Translations under genes and position numbers: made by a program
Assembly (NCBI RefSeq): GCF_002019855.1
Contig: NZ_CM007717.1
Location: 7,883,750 to 7,947,749, forward strand
Source: Streptomyces antibioticus
Lineage (GTDB): Bacteria > Actinomycetota > Actinomycetes > Streptomycetales > Streptomycetaceae
Direction: 5' to 3'
Length of the DNA: 64,000 bases
Notes under the pieces: model-generated
What the model was told of the DNA's origin: nothing
Seen by the model: the letters and a program-made list of their open reading frames with translations, nothing else
Database searches by the model: none
Shown: piece after piece, positions 44,754-53,526 of the stretch
Position numbering within the stretch: the stretch's first letter is position 1
Layout: each line of letters begins with the position of its first letter

Positions 44754-45692
44754 ATGTCCTTCCGAGGCCCGTGGAGGCCCTCCTTGCCACCCTCCCCGCC
44801 CACCGCCCCGGCCGAATCGGCTGCTCCGCAGGACGTCGGCGCCGACGGCACCGCCACCGGCCGGCCGTCCGCGCCCGACACCCCGCGCCGTACCCGGTCC
44901 CGGTCGCTCGGCGCCCTGCGCCGTCTCGCGCTGCCGTTCGGCTCGCTCCTGCTCTTCCTCGTCGTCTGGCAGGCGGTGGCGAACAGCGGCGCCTGGAGCG
45001 AGACACTCGTGCCGCCGCCCGCCAAGGTGTGGGACGCGTTCGTCGCCGTCTCCACCACCCATGACGGCGTGCGCGGCTACAACGGCACCTATCTCATCGA
45101 GCACTTGGGCATCAGCCTGCGGCGCATCGCCTTCGGCGCCGGCATCGGCATCGCGCTCGGTGTCCTGTTCGGGCTGGTCATGGGGACCGTCGGATGGGTG
45201 CGGTCGCTGTTCGAACCGTGGATCACCTTTCTGCGGACCCTGCCGCCGCTCGCCTACTTCTCCCTCCTGATCGTCTGGCTGGGCATCAACGAGGAACCGA
45301 AGATCACGCTGCTGGCGGTGGCCGCGTTCCCGCCGGTCGCCGTCGCCACGACCACCGCGGTCGCCGCGGCGCCGCTCCACCTCCAGGAGGCGGCCCGCGC
45401 GCTCGGGGGCTCGCGCCGGGACGTCGTCCGCGACGTCGTCCTGCCGTCGGCGCTCCCCGAGATCTTCACCGGCGTCCGGCTGGCCGTGGGAGTGGCGTAC
45501 TCCTCGCTCGTCGCCGCCGAACTCGTCAACGGCCTGCCGGGCATCGGCGGCATGGTCAAGGACGCCGCCAACTACAACAACACCCCTGTGGTGCTCGTCG
45601 GGATCGCCGCCATCGGCATCTCCGGCCTCGTCATCGACGGACTGCTGCTCTGGCTCGAACGCACCGTCGTGCCCTGGCACGGCCGCGCCTGA
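44754..45692 (+). CDS. ssuC: Sulfonate/taurine ABC transporter permease (SsuC/TauC type)
   Basis: The 312-residue permease has about six membrane segments, the VPPPAKVWDAF motif after the first and the ATPase-docking loop LQEAARALGGSRRDVVRDVVLPSALPEIFTGVRL. This is the nitrate/sulfonate/taurine class. ATG 44754 is used; GTG 44745 is in frame. It is the first structural gene after the leader peptide and is followed by binding protein, ATPase and dioxygenase genes, so the substrate is probably an alkanesulfonate such as taurine. Confidence 0.9.
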   Translation: MSFRGPWRPSLPPSPPTAPAESAAPQDVGADGTATGRPSAPDTPRRTRSRSLGALRRLALPFGSLLLFLVVWQAVANSGAWSETLVPPPAKVWDAFVAVSTTHDGVRGYNGTYLIEHLGISLRRIAFGAGIGIALGVLFGLVMGTVGWVRSLFEPWITFLRTLPPLAYFSLLIVWLGINEEPKITLLAVAAFPPVAVATTTAVAAAPLHLQEAARALGGSRRDVVRDVVLPSALPEIFTGVRLAVGVAYSSLVAAELVNGLPGIGGMVKDAANYNNTPVVLVGIAAIGISGLVIDGLLLWLERTVVPWHGRA

Positions 45693-45769
45693 CCCGTCCC
45701 TCTTCTCCGCCTCCACCTCCGCCTCCACCGCCGTACAGCGCATCGATCCTCTACAGAAACAGGCCAGTC

Positions 45770-46846
45770 ATGACCCCTTCGCAGCCCAGAGTCAGCACGG
45801 GACCGTCCCAGGGGCGGCCGACCCGCCGCGCCCTGCTCCTCGCCGCGCTCGGCGCGGCCGCCGTCGCCGCCACCGGCTGCTCCTCGGGGGACGACGGCTC
45901 CTCCGGCGGCGCCAAACGGCTGCGCATCGGCTACTTCGCCTTCCCCAGCGGCGACTTGCTGGTGAAGAACCAGAAGCTCCTGGAGAAGGCCCTTCCCGAC
46001 CACAAGATCTCCTGGATCAAGTTCGACTCGGGCGCCAGCGTCAACCAGGCGTTCATCGGCGGCTCGTTGGACATCGCGGCGCTGGGCTCCAGCCCGTTCG
46101 CCCGTGGGATAGCGGGCAGTTCGCCGATCCCGTACAAGGTCGCCTTCGTCCTGGACGTGGCGGGCGAGAACGAGGCCCTCGTGGCGCGCAAGGCCAGCGG
46201 CATCACCGACGTGGCCGGGCTCAAGGGCAAGACGGTCGCCACACCCTTCGCCTCCACCTCCCACTACAGCCTCCTCGCGGCCCTGGAACAGGCCGGTCTG
46301 AAGGCGTCCGACGTCAAGCTGATCGACCTCCAGCCGCAGCCGATCCTCGCCGCCTGGCAGCGCGGTGACATCGACGCGGCCTACGTCTGGCTGCCGACGC
46401 TCGACGAACTGCGCGAGACCGGCGTCCAGCTCATCAGCAGCAAGGAGATCGGCGCCGGCGGGAAGCCGACGCTGGACCTCGCGGTCGTCTCCGACGAGCT
46501 GATAGCGAAGGACCCGGAGGCGATCGAGACCTGGCGCAAGGTGGAGGCCGACGGGCTGCGGCGGCTCGCCTCCGACCCCGAGGGCTCGGCGCAGGCCATC
46601 GCCAAGGAACTCGGCATCAGCCTCGCCGACGCCAAGGCGCAACTGTCCCAGGGCGTCTTCCTCACCCCGGAGCAGGTCGCCTCGGCCGACTGGCTCGGCA
46701 CCGAGGGCAGCCCCGGCAAGCTGGCGACCTATCTCACCGACACGGGCGCGTTCCTCGCGGACCAGAAGCAGATCGACTCCGCGCCGACGGAGGAGACGGT
46801 CCGCAAGGCGCTGTACCTGAAGGGGCTGCCCGATGGGCTCAAGTAG
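45770..46846 (+). CDS. ssuA: Sulfonate/taurine-binding lipoprotein (SsuA/TauA type)
   Basis: The 358-residue binding protein has a signal sequence with twin arginines (PTRRALLLAALG) and a lipobox (AATGCSS). The mature part shows LRIGYFAFPSG, VNQAFIGGSLDIAALGSSPFARG and LKGKTVATPFASTSHYSLLAALEQAGL, all hallmarks of nitrate/taurine-class receptors. ATG 45770 is the only well-placed start. Its stop lies 14 bases inside the ATPase gene. Confidence 0.9.
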   Translation: MTPSQPRVSTGPSQGRPTRRALLLAALGAAAVAATGCSSGDDGSSGGAKRLRIGYFAFPSGDLLVKNQKLLEKALPDHKISWIKFDSGASVNQAFIGGSLDIAALGSSPFARGIAGSSPIPYKVAFVLDVAGENEALVARKASGITDVAGLKGKTVATPFASTSHYSLLAALEQAGLKASDVKLIDLQPQPILAAWQRGDIDAAYVWLPTLDELRETGVQLISSKEIGAGGKPTLDLAVVSDELIAKDPEAIETWRKVEADGLRRLASDPEGSAQAIAKELGISLADAKAQLSQGVFLTPEQVASADWLGTEGSPGKLATYLTDTGAFLADQKQIDSAPTEETVRKALYLKGLPDGLK

Positions 46847-47663
46847 CGAAGTCACCGGCAAGGAAAAGACGTTGGAGGCCGCCGGCGACGGTGAACGCCC
46901 CGGAGCGATCCGCCTGACGGACGTCACCCACCGCTACGGCCGCGGCGCCGACGCCGTCACGGCCGTAGGACCGGTCGAACTCGACGTGCCGCCGGGGGAG
47001 TTCCTCGTGCTCGTCGGCCCGTCCGGCTGCGGGAAGAGCACCCTGCTGCGGCTGATCGCCGGCTTCGAGCAGCCCACCCAGGGGACCGTACGGGTGTCCG
47101 GCGCCGCACCCCGGCCCGGGCAGGCGGCCGGTGTGGTGTTCCAGCAGCCACGCCTCTTCCCGTGGCGCACGGTCGGCGGGAACGTCGACCTCGCGCTGCG
47201 CTACGCCAAGGTGCCCAAGGACCAGCGGGCCCGGCGCCGCGCGGATCTCCTCGAGCGGGTCGGGCTGGAGCAGACCGACGGACGGCGGGTCTGGGAGATC
47301 TCCGGCGGTCAGCAGCAACGCGTCGCCATCGCCCGCGCGTTGGCCGCCGAGAACCCGGTCTTCCTGCTCGACGAGCCCTTCGCCGCACTGGACGCCCTGA
47401 CCCGCGAACGGCTCCAGGAGGACGTGCGCCGGGTGACCGCCCAGACCGGCCGTACGGCGGTGTTCGTCACCCACTCCGCGGACGAGGCGGTGTTCCTCGG
47501 CTCCCGCGTGGTGGTCCTCACCAGACGTCCCGGCACCATCGCCCTGGACCTGCCGATCCCGCTCCCGCGCGGCGACATCGACCCCGAAGAGCTGCGCGCG
47601 TCCCCGGAGTTCGCGGAACTCCGCGCCAGGGTCGCCCACGAGGTGAAGGCGGCGGCGGCCTGA
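46833..47663 (+). CDS. ssuB: Sulfonate/taurine ABC transporter ATPase (SsuB/TauB type)
   Basis: The 276-residue ATPase has the Walker A motif VGPSGCGKSTLL, Q-loop VFQQPRLFPWRTV, signature ISGGQQQRVAIARAL, Walker B VFLLDEPFAALD and the switch histidine in VFVTHSADEA. It overlaps the end of the binding-protein gene by 14 bases, so translation is coupled. It powers the neighbouring permease. Confidence 0.93.
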   Translation: MGSSSEVTGKEKTLEAAGDGERPGAIRLTDVTHRYGRGADAVTAVGPVELDVPPGEFLVLVGPSGCGKSTLLRLIAGFEQPTQGTVRVSGAAPRPGQAAGVVFQQPRLFPWRTVGGNVDLALRYAKVPKDQRARRRADLLERVGLEQTDGRRVWEISGGQQQRVAIARALAAENPVFLLDEPFAALDALTRERLQEDVRRVTAQTGRTAVFVTHSADEAVFLGSRVVVLTRRPGTIALDLPIPLPRGDIDPEELRASPEFAELRARVAHEVKAAAA

Positions 47664-47718
47664 ACCCGCCGCCCCCGCACAACCGCCCCCGACCGTCGCG
47701 ATGAAAGGAGAGACGGAC

Positions 47719-48642
47719 ATGACCGTCATCAGTGAGCAGGTGCACGAGGCCCGGGCAGGGTCGCCCGTAAGTGACGTCGCGGGGCTGCGGATCACCCCGC
47801 TCGGGCCGAGTTTCGGCGCCGAGGTGCGGGGCGTGGATCTCGGCCGGATCGATGACGCGGGAGTGGAGGCGCTGCGGGCCGCGCTGACCGCGTACAAGGT
47901 GCTGTTCCTGCCGGGGCAGGACATCGACGACCACGCGCAGATCGACTTCGGGCGGCGGCTGGGCGAGGTGACCGCGGGGCACCCCGTGCACGACTCCGGT
48001 GACGTGCCCGACGAGGTGTACGCGCTCGACAGCCAGGACAACGGCTTCGCCGACGTGTGGCACACCGACGTGACCTTCGGGGCCCGGCCGCCGGCGATCT
48101 CCGTGCTGCGGGCCGTGGTCCTGCCCCCGAACGGCGGCGACACCTCGTGGGCCGACAGCCAGCTCGCCTACGAGTCGCTCACCCCCGGCCTGCGGGCGCT
48201 GATCGATCCGCTCACCGCGGTCCACGACGGCAGCCGCGAGTTCGGGTACTACCTCGCCCAGCGGCGCAAGGGGCGCGGCAACGTGTGGGAGGGCGAGGTG
48301 TTCAGCTCCCTCGCCCCGGTGGAGCACCCCGTCGTACGGGTGCACCCCGAGAGCGGGCGCAAGGGCCTGTTCGTCAACCCGGGCTTCACCTCGCACATCA
48401 CCGGTGTCTCCGAGCACGAGAGCCGCGGCATCCTCGACATCCTCTACGCCCATCTCACCAAGCCCGAGCACACCGTGCGCCACCGCTGGCAGCCGGGCGA
48501 CGTCGCCCTGTGGGACAACCGGGCCACGTCCCACTACGCCAACCGCGACTACGGCGACCAGCACCGCGTCATGCACCGCATCACGCTGCGCGGCGACGTC
48601 CCCGTCGGACCGGGGGCCGTACCGACGGCGGGGCGTGGCTGA
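47719..48642 (+). CDS. tauD: Fe(II)/alpha-ketoglutarate taurine-type dioxygenase (TauD family)
   Basis: The 307-residue dioxygenase binds iron through His115 and Asp117 (VWHTDVTF) and a distal histidine near MHRITLRGD, and alpha-ketoglutarate through the Arg in that block. In family members, oxidation of the carbon next to sulfonate frees sulfite and an aldehyde. Its place behind a sulfonate importer supports this role; other sulfonates or sulfate esters are possible. The ATG at 47719 has AAAGGAG upstream. Sulfite use would require a reductase outside this window. Confidence 0.88.
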   Translation: MTVISEQVHEARAGSPVSDVAGLRITPLGPSFGAEVRGVDLGRIDDAGVEALRAALTAYKVLFLPGQDIDDHAQIDFGRRLGEVTAGHPVHDSGDVPDEVYALDSQDNGFADVWHTDVTFGARPPAISVLRAVVLPPNGGDTSWADSQLAYESLTPGLRALIDPLTAVHDGSREFGYYLAQRRKGRGNVWEGEVFSSLAPVEHPVVRVHPESGRKGLFVNPGFTSHITGVSEHESRGILDILYAHLTKPEHTVRHRWQPGDVALWDNRATSHYANRDYGDQHRVMHRITLRGDVPVGPGAVPTAGRG

Positions 48643-48692
48643 CACGACCCGGCCCGCGCCGTTCTCCCGGACGGCGCGGGCCGGGCGGGTGT
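48641..48692. terminator. Strong bidirectional terminator
   Basis: CCCGGCCCGCGCCGT (48648-48662) and its perfect complement (48671-48685) form a 15-base-pair stem with an eight-base loop. Outer GACAC/GTGTC bases extend it. It separates the convergent tauD-like and phospholipase-like genes. Confidence 0.85.
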
Positions 48693-50053
48693 CACTGTCC
48701 CGGCGCCAGCACGTACGTGTTGAGCGTGCCGACCGTGCTCAGCGGGGACGGTGACCCCACCTCGTAGCGGTCCACGGCGAGGTAGTTCGGCTTCTTGCGG
48801 GCGGCCGGCGTGCAGAAGTTCTGCGCCCGGTTGAGGAGTTTGCCGTTGTCCGTCTCGATGGTGGAGCCGATCGGGTAGTCCCGGAAGTGGTTCATGACGA
48901 ACAGCGGGTGGAACGCGGCGGAGTCCACGGTGAGCGGGCGCCCGGTGCCCCAACGGCTGTAGCAGGACCAGTCCGAGCTGCCGATCCCGCCGCCCATGGA
49001 CCAGTAGTTCTCCACGGTCCACTCCCGCTGGTACAGCACACCGAAGGTGTCACGCGTCGCCCAGCCGGCTCCGATGTCGGCGGAGCGCGTCCGGTCGCTG
49101 AAGATGAGGAGCTGCTTCCCGCGCGCCGCGAGGTCCGCCATCGTCGGCCAGCCCTTCACGGCCACGCCCTCCTGATCGGGCCGGTACAGCACGTCGTTCA
49201 GCCCGCTGACGGAGGCCAGGGACGACTTCAGCACGTCGGAGGGCGCGTAGTCCTCCAGGAACACGGTGACGAACTGACCCGGACGGGCCTTGAGGAAGTC
49301 GACCATGCGCTGGAGATCGGTGGCCAGCGGCACGGGGTTGCTCACCCCGTCGCAACTGTTGTGGCAGAGCACGGCCCGACCCGAGACGGCGTAGTCGTCC
49401 AGCATGAACGCCCGCACACCGTCGTTGAGCTGGCGGTTGATGCCCAGGTTCTGGTTGGGGAACAGGCTCACAGGGAACGACGCGAAGTTGCCGTCGGCGC
49501 CGTTGGCGTAGGCGTTGTGCGTGGTGAGGAACGTGACCTGGTCCAGTCTGCGGGTGTCGGCGGACGGCATCGGGGCCGTCGCGTGCGCCACCGGGGTGAG
49601 GTACCAGCGGGCGAGGTCACCGCCCGAGCCGAGCTGGACGGCGGCGGCGTCGGACCCCGACCCGGTGAGGTACTGCGAGGCACCGGGGACGCCCACCGTC
49701 CAGGTGCCGTCCGCACCGGCGGTGATCGTCCAGGTGGTCCCCGCCGACCCGCATCCGGCGGTCACCGCGGAGGTGCCGTTGCGGCCCAGGCAGACGTTCG
49801 ACTGGTCGGCGTTGCGCAGTTGGTGGCCGCCGTCGACCGCGACCGGGACCCACTGCTGATGGTCCTCGTTGCCCTTCGGGTTGTGCGCGGCGACCGTGCC
49901 GCCGGCGGCGGCCGCGTTCAGGCCGGTCGCGTAGTTCTGGAGATACACCGAGAAGGCGGGCACGGCCGCCGCGGCCTGCCCCGGGGACAGGACGGGCAGG
50001 GCGAGGGCCAGTGCGGCGGTGCCGCACAGGGCGCGCAGGGGGCGCAGGCGCAC
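48692..50053 (-). CDS. Secreted PI-PLC X-domain protein with ricin-like lectin domain
   Basis: The 453-residue secreted protein has a signal peptide ending near GQAAAA. A lectin-like region at about 33-165 contains repeated Q-W/G-S patterns (NEDHQQWVPV, GSGGDLARWYL). A phosphatidylinositol-specific phospholipase C X domain follows. TTHNAYAN carries the first catalytic histidine and AVLCHNSC the second; MVDFLKARPGQFVTVFLEDYAP is also typical. Such enzymes cleave phosphoinositide or GPI-like phosphodiesters outside the cell. The GTG start has AAAGGA upstream. Confidence 0.83.
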   Translation of the reverse strand: MRLRPLRALCGTAALALALPVLSPGQAAAAVPAFSVYLQNYATGLNAAAAGGTVAAHNPKGNEDHQQWVPVAVDGGHQLRNADQSNVCLGRNGTSAVTAGCGSAGTTWTITAGADGTWTVGVPGASQYLTGSGSDAAAVQLGSGGDLARWYLTPVAHATAPMPSADTRRLDQVTFLTTHNAYANGADGNFASFPVSLFPNQNLGINRQLNDGVRAFMLDDYAVSGRAVLCHNSCDGVSNPVPLATDLQRMVDFLKARPGQFVTVFLEDYAPSDVLKSSLASVSGLNDVLYRPDQEGVAVKGWPTMADLAARGKQLLIFSDRTRSADIGAGWATRDTFGVLYQREWTVENYWSMGGGIGSSDWSCYSRWGTGRPLTVDSAAFHPLFVMNHFRDYPIGSTIETDNGKLLNRAQNFCTPAARKKPNYLAVDRYEVGSPSPLSTVGTLNTYVLAPGQ

Positions 50054-50171
50054 GAGGGGTTCCTTTCGCGCAGAGCGAGGGGGTGGCAGAGGCATGACAC
50101 ACCGGATAGGGCTGCGGTGCCACCGTTTCGGCCTCAATTCCCGCTGAACCGGGGCCGGTTGAAGATCGACG

Positions 50172-51722
50172 TCACTCACTGCTGCCGCTCTCGTACGTAC
50201 GGTGGTCGTCCGTCGGCCCCTGCTCGACGAGTCGGCCCGCCTCCAGGGCGACGATCCGGTGGGCCCGCGCGGCGGTGTCCGGATCGTGGGTGATCAGGAC
50301 CAGGGAAAGGTCGTCACGCTCGTGGAGCAGGTCCGTGAGAACACCCAGGATCTCCCGGCGGGTGACCGGATCCAGGCCCGAGGTGATCTCGTCGCAGATG
50401 AGGACGCGCGGGCGGGCGAGCAGGGCCCTGGCCAGCGCCGCGCGCTGGAGTTCGCCCCCGGAGAGCTGCCCGGGCCGTCCGCGCACCAGCACCTCCGGAA
50501 GTCCGAGGCCGGCCAGCACGGCGAGGGCCTCCCGGGTCGCGTCGGCGGGAGTGGCGCCGCGCAGCCGGACCGCCGTGCGGGCGACCTGGTGCAGGACGGG
50601 ACGGTGCTCGTCGAAGGCGGCGCGCGCGTCCTGGAACACGTACTGCACGGCCGCCAGTTGCGCACGGTCGCGGCCGCGCAGACTGCGCGGCAGAGGCGTG
50701 CCGTCGAGGAGGATCTCCCCGTCGTGATCGCGGTGGAGCCCGGCCAGACAGCGGGCTAGGGTGGTCTTCCCGCTGCCGGAGCGGCCGACGACGGCCACGC
50801 ACTCACCCGCGCGCAGGTCCAGCCCGGGCACGCGCAGCACCACGCTCGTGCCTCGTCCGCCGTCACGGTGACGGGCGGTCAGATCGCGGATCCGCAGGAC
50901 GGGCCGACCGGTGTCCACGCCACGGTCCCGGGACGCGAACTCCGCTTCCTCGGCGAGAAGTTCGCGGGTCCACTCGTGCCGGGGTGCGGACAGCAGACGG
51001 TGTGCCGGTCCCGACTCCACGACCTGTCCGGCCCGCAGGACGACCACCTCGTCGGCGAGCGCCCGTACGACGTCCAGGTCATGGCTGAGCAGGACGACGG
51101 CGATACCGCGCGCGGCGACGGCCGCGAACCGTTCGACGACACGGCTCTTGGTCAACGCGTCCTGACCGGTGGTGGGTTCGTCGGCGACGACCACCCGGGC
51201 GCCCAGCAGAAGCGCCTGCGCCAGCACGACACGTTGCTGCTGACCCCCGGAGAGCTGATGCGGATAACGCTCCGACAGCTCTTCCGCATGGCCGAGTTGA
51301 GCCTCGGCGAGAGCCCGGAGGACCCGTTCGCGGGCCGCCGCCCGGCGCCGCCCTCGGGGCAGATGGCGTACCTGGGCGCGCGCGATGTCCGTCAGGAGGG
51401 CGGACACACGACGGGCCGGGTTGAGGGCCGCGGCCGGCTGCTGGGGTACATAGCCGACCAGGCCGCCCCCGGACAGCCGTACGTCACCGGAGACGTGAGC
51501 CCCGGGCGGATACTCGCCCAGCAGGGCGAGGCCCGTGGTGGTCTTGCCGCTGCCCGAGGCGCCGATCAGGGCGGTGACCTCGCCGGGGCGGGCCGTGAGG
51601 CTCACTCCGGCGACGATCGCTCTGCCCCCGATCTCCACGCGCAGGTTCCGGATCTCGGCCGCGGGTTTCCCCTCGCGGCTGTCATCGCGGGTGAGACGGT
51701 CGGTGTGTTCGGCGTGGTTCAC
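50172..51722 (-). CDS. Fused double ATPase of a peptide/nickel/opine-class ABC importer
   Basis: The 516-residue protein contains two complete ABC ATPase domains, equivalent to DppD and DppF. The first has IGASGSGKTTTGLALLG, LSGGQQQRVVLAQAL and VVVADEPTTGQD. The second has VGRSGSGKTTLARCLAG, LSGGELQRAALARAL and VLICDEITSGLD. Fusion means one polypeptide can power the permease pair. The GTG start overlaps the permease stop as GTGA. It ends the ten-gene putative metallophore operon. Confidence 0.93.
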   Translation of the reverse strand: MNHAEHTDRLTRDDSREGKPAAEIRNLRVEIGGRAIVAGVSLTARPGEVTALIGASGSGKTTTGLALLGEYPPGAHVSGDVRLSGGGLVGYVPQQPAAALNPARRVSALLTDIARAQVRHLPRGRRRAAARERVLRALAEAQLGHAEELSERYPHQLSGGQQQRVVLAQALLLGARVVVADEPTTGQDALTKSRVVERFAAVAARGIAVVLLSHDLDVVRALADEVVVLRAGQVVESGPAHRLLSAPRHEWTRELLAEEAEFASRDRGVDTGRPVLRIRDLTARHRDGGRGTSVVLRVPGLDLRAGECVAVVGRSGSGKTTLARCLAGLHRDHDGEILLDGTPLPRSLRGRDRAQLAAVQYVFQDARAAFDEHRPVLHQVARTAVRLRGATPADATREALAVLAGLGLPEVLVRGRPGQLSGGELQRAALARALLARPRVLICDEITSGLDPVTRREILGVLTDLLHERDDLSLVLITHDPDTAARAHRIVALEAGRLVEQGPTDDHRTYESGSSE

Positions 51723-52576
51723 CGGTGTGCCTCGCTCCCGGCCCGGTCACGGACGGCGCCGGACGGGGACGGCGGCTTCCGGGCCGGGCGGCCGTCCGTG
51801 AGCGCCGCGTCGAAGAGCAGGTTGGTGCCCGTCGTCAGCGCGACGATCAGCAGGGCGGGGACGACCACGGCCCACGGCTGCACGAACAGGCCGGTGCGGT
51901 TGCGGTCGACCATGACCGCCCAGTCGGCGGCGTCCGGCGCGACCCCGACACCGAGGAACGCCGCCGTCGCGACGAGATAGAGCACGCCGGTCAGCCGGGT
52001 CCCGGCGTCGGCGACCAGCGGGCGCAGCATCGCGCGGCCGACGTGCCCGACGGCCAGCCGCCACCAGGTCTCGCCCTGCATGCGCAGCGCCTCCACAGCC
52101 GGACGGGCGGCGATCTCCGTGGCGGCGGCACGCACCATGCGGGTCGCGTCGGAGACGTTCACCAGCACCACGAGCAGCGTCAGACCGACCGCGCCCGGCG
52201 AGAACACGGTGGCCGCCAGCAGGATCAGCAGCAGCGACGGCACGGCCAGCAGCACGTCGAGGGGGCGCATCACCAGCTCCTCCACCAGCCGGCGGTGGGT
52301 GAGGGCGACGGCCAGCCCGAGCGGCAGCGCGACCAGGTACGACAGGGCGGTGGCGGCGAGGGCGGTCAGCACGACGGGCCGGCCGCCGTGCAGCACCTGC
52401 CCCCACACGTCACGGCCCACGAAGTCGGTGCCGAGCCAGTGCCCGTCACCGAGGGTGAATGACACCGTGCGCGGTCCCGGATCACCCGCGAACAGCGGTC
52501 CCAGCAGGGCGAGTACGAGGGGGACGGCGACGATCGCCGCGCCGAGGACGAAGCGGCCCGTGCGCGGCCGGTTCAC
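51719..52576 (-). CDS. Peptide/nickel/opine-class ABC permease, DppC type
   Basis: The 285-residue permease shows about six membrane segments, the N-terminal LLGPLFAGDPG and HWLGTDFVGRDVWGQVLHGGR blocks, and an EAA-like loop (RPAVEALRMQGETWWRLAVGHVGRAM). The GTG start overlaps the preceding permease stop as GTGA. Importers of this class take up dipeptides, nickel-histidine or opine metallophores such as staphylopine. Confidence 0.92.
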   Translation of the reverse strand: MNRPRTGRFVLGAAIVAVPLVLALLGPLFAGDPGPRTVSFTLGDGHWLGTDFVGRDVWGQVLHGGRPVVLTALAATALSYLVALPLGLAVALTHRRLVEELVMRPLDVLLAVPSLLLILLAATVFSPGAVGLTLLVVLVNVSDATRMVRAAATEIAARPAVEALRMQGETWWRLAVGHVGRAMLRPLVADAGTRLTGVLYLVATAAFLGVGVAPDAADWAVMVDRNRTGLFVQPWAVVVPALLIVALTTGTNLLFDAALTDGRPARKPPSPSGAVRDRAGSEAHR

Positions 52577-53526
52577 GCGGCCACCCCCGCCCGGGGCGCG
52601 AGCCGGCGCAGGACGAGGTCCGTGCCCAGGTTCAGTACGACGGTCACGGTGCCGAACACCACGGCGAGGCCCTGGACCACCGGCATGTCGCGTTCGGCGA
52701 CCGCGTCGAGCAGCACCGTGCCGAGCCCGGGGATCGCGTACAGGGCCTCCACGACGATGACACCGCACAGCAGCCAGTCGATCGTGCGCGCGAGATGCTG
52801 GGCGGCCGGGGCGAGGGCGCCCGGCAGGGCGTGGGTCCAGGTGACGCGCGCCGCGGAGACGCCGTAGCGGCGGGCCTGGGCCACGTAGGGGGAGCCGAGC
52901 GCGTCGATCATGCCGGCCCGCACCAGCCGGGAGAGCGAGCAGACCGGGCGGGACGCGAGGACCAGCACGGGCAGGACGAGCGCCGACGGATGGGCGAGCA
53001 GGTCGGTGCCGTAGCCGACGGCGGTCGGCGGCAGCCAGCCCAGCCGGAGCGCGAGGACGGTCACCAGCAGGGTGCCCAGGGCGAATTCGGGCACCGCGTA
53101 CACGGCGAGCGTGACCGAGCTGATCCACCGGTCGGTGCGCCGCCCTTCGCGGCGGGCGGCGAGCACACCGAGGCCGAAGCCCGCCGGGATCAGCAGGGCC
53201 ACGGTGAGCGCGGCCAGCACGAGCGTCGGGCCGAAGCCGTCGGCGATGTAGTGGCCGACCGGGCGGCCCGACACCAGCGAGGTGCCGAAGTCGCCGCGGA
53301 CCAGGCCCGCCGCCCAGTCGGCCAGCCGCTCGTACGCGGGCCGGTCGAGCCGCATGGTCTCGCGGATGGCCTCGATCCGGGCCGGGTCGGGCTGGTCGCC
53401 GGCCAGCGCGACGGCGGCGTCGCCCGGCAGCGCCTCGGTGAGCGCGAAGACCAGGACGACCACCGTCCCGGTCTGCACGGCACCGAGGAGCAGCCGCCGG
53501 GCGACGAAGGAGCGCAGTCCGCTCAC
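52573..53526 (-). CDS. Peptide/nickel/opine-class ABC permease, DppB type
   Basis: The 317-residue permease begins VSGLRSFVARRLLLGAVQT with the typical Arg-Arg before the first membrane helix. It has the LRLGWLPPT loop, and SPYVAQARRYGVSAARVTWTHALPGAL as ATPase-docking loop. RLDRPAYERLADWAAGLVRGDFG is a family signature. The GTG start overlaps the binding-protein stop as GTGA. Confidence 0.92.
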   Translation of the reverse strand: MSGLRSFVARRLLLGAVQTGTVVVLVFALTEALPGDAAVALAGDQPDPARIEAIRETMRLDRPAYERLADWAAGLVRGDFGTSLVSGRPVGHYIADGFGPTLVLAALTVALLIPAGFGLGVLAARREGRRTDRWISSVTLAVYAVPEFALGTLLVTVLALRLGWLPPTAVGYGTDLLAHPSALVLPVLVLASRPVCSLSRLVRAGMIDALGSPYVAQARRYGVSAARVTWTHALPGALAPAAQHLARTIDWLLCGVIVVEALYAIPGLGTVLLDAVAERDMPVVQGLAVVFGTVTVVLNLGTDLVLRRLAPRAGVAA

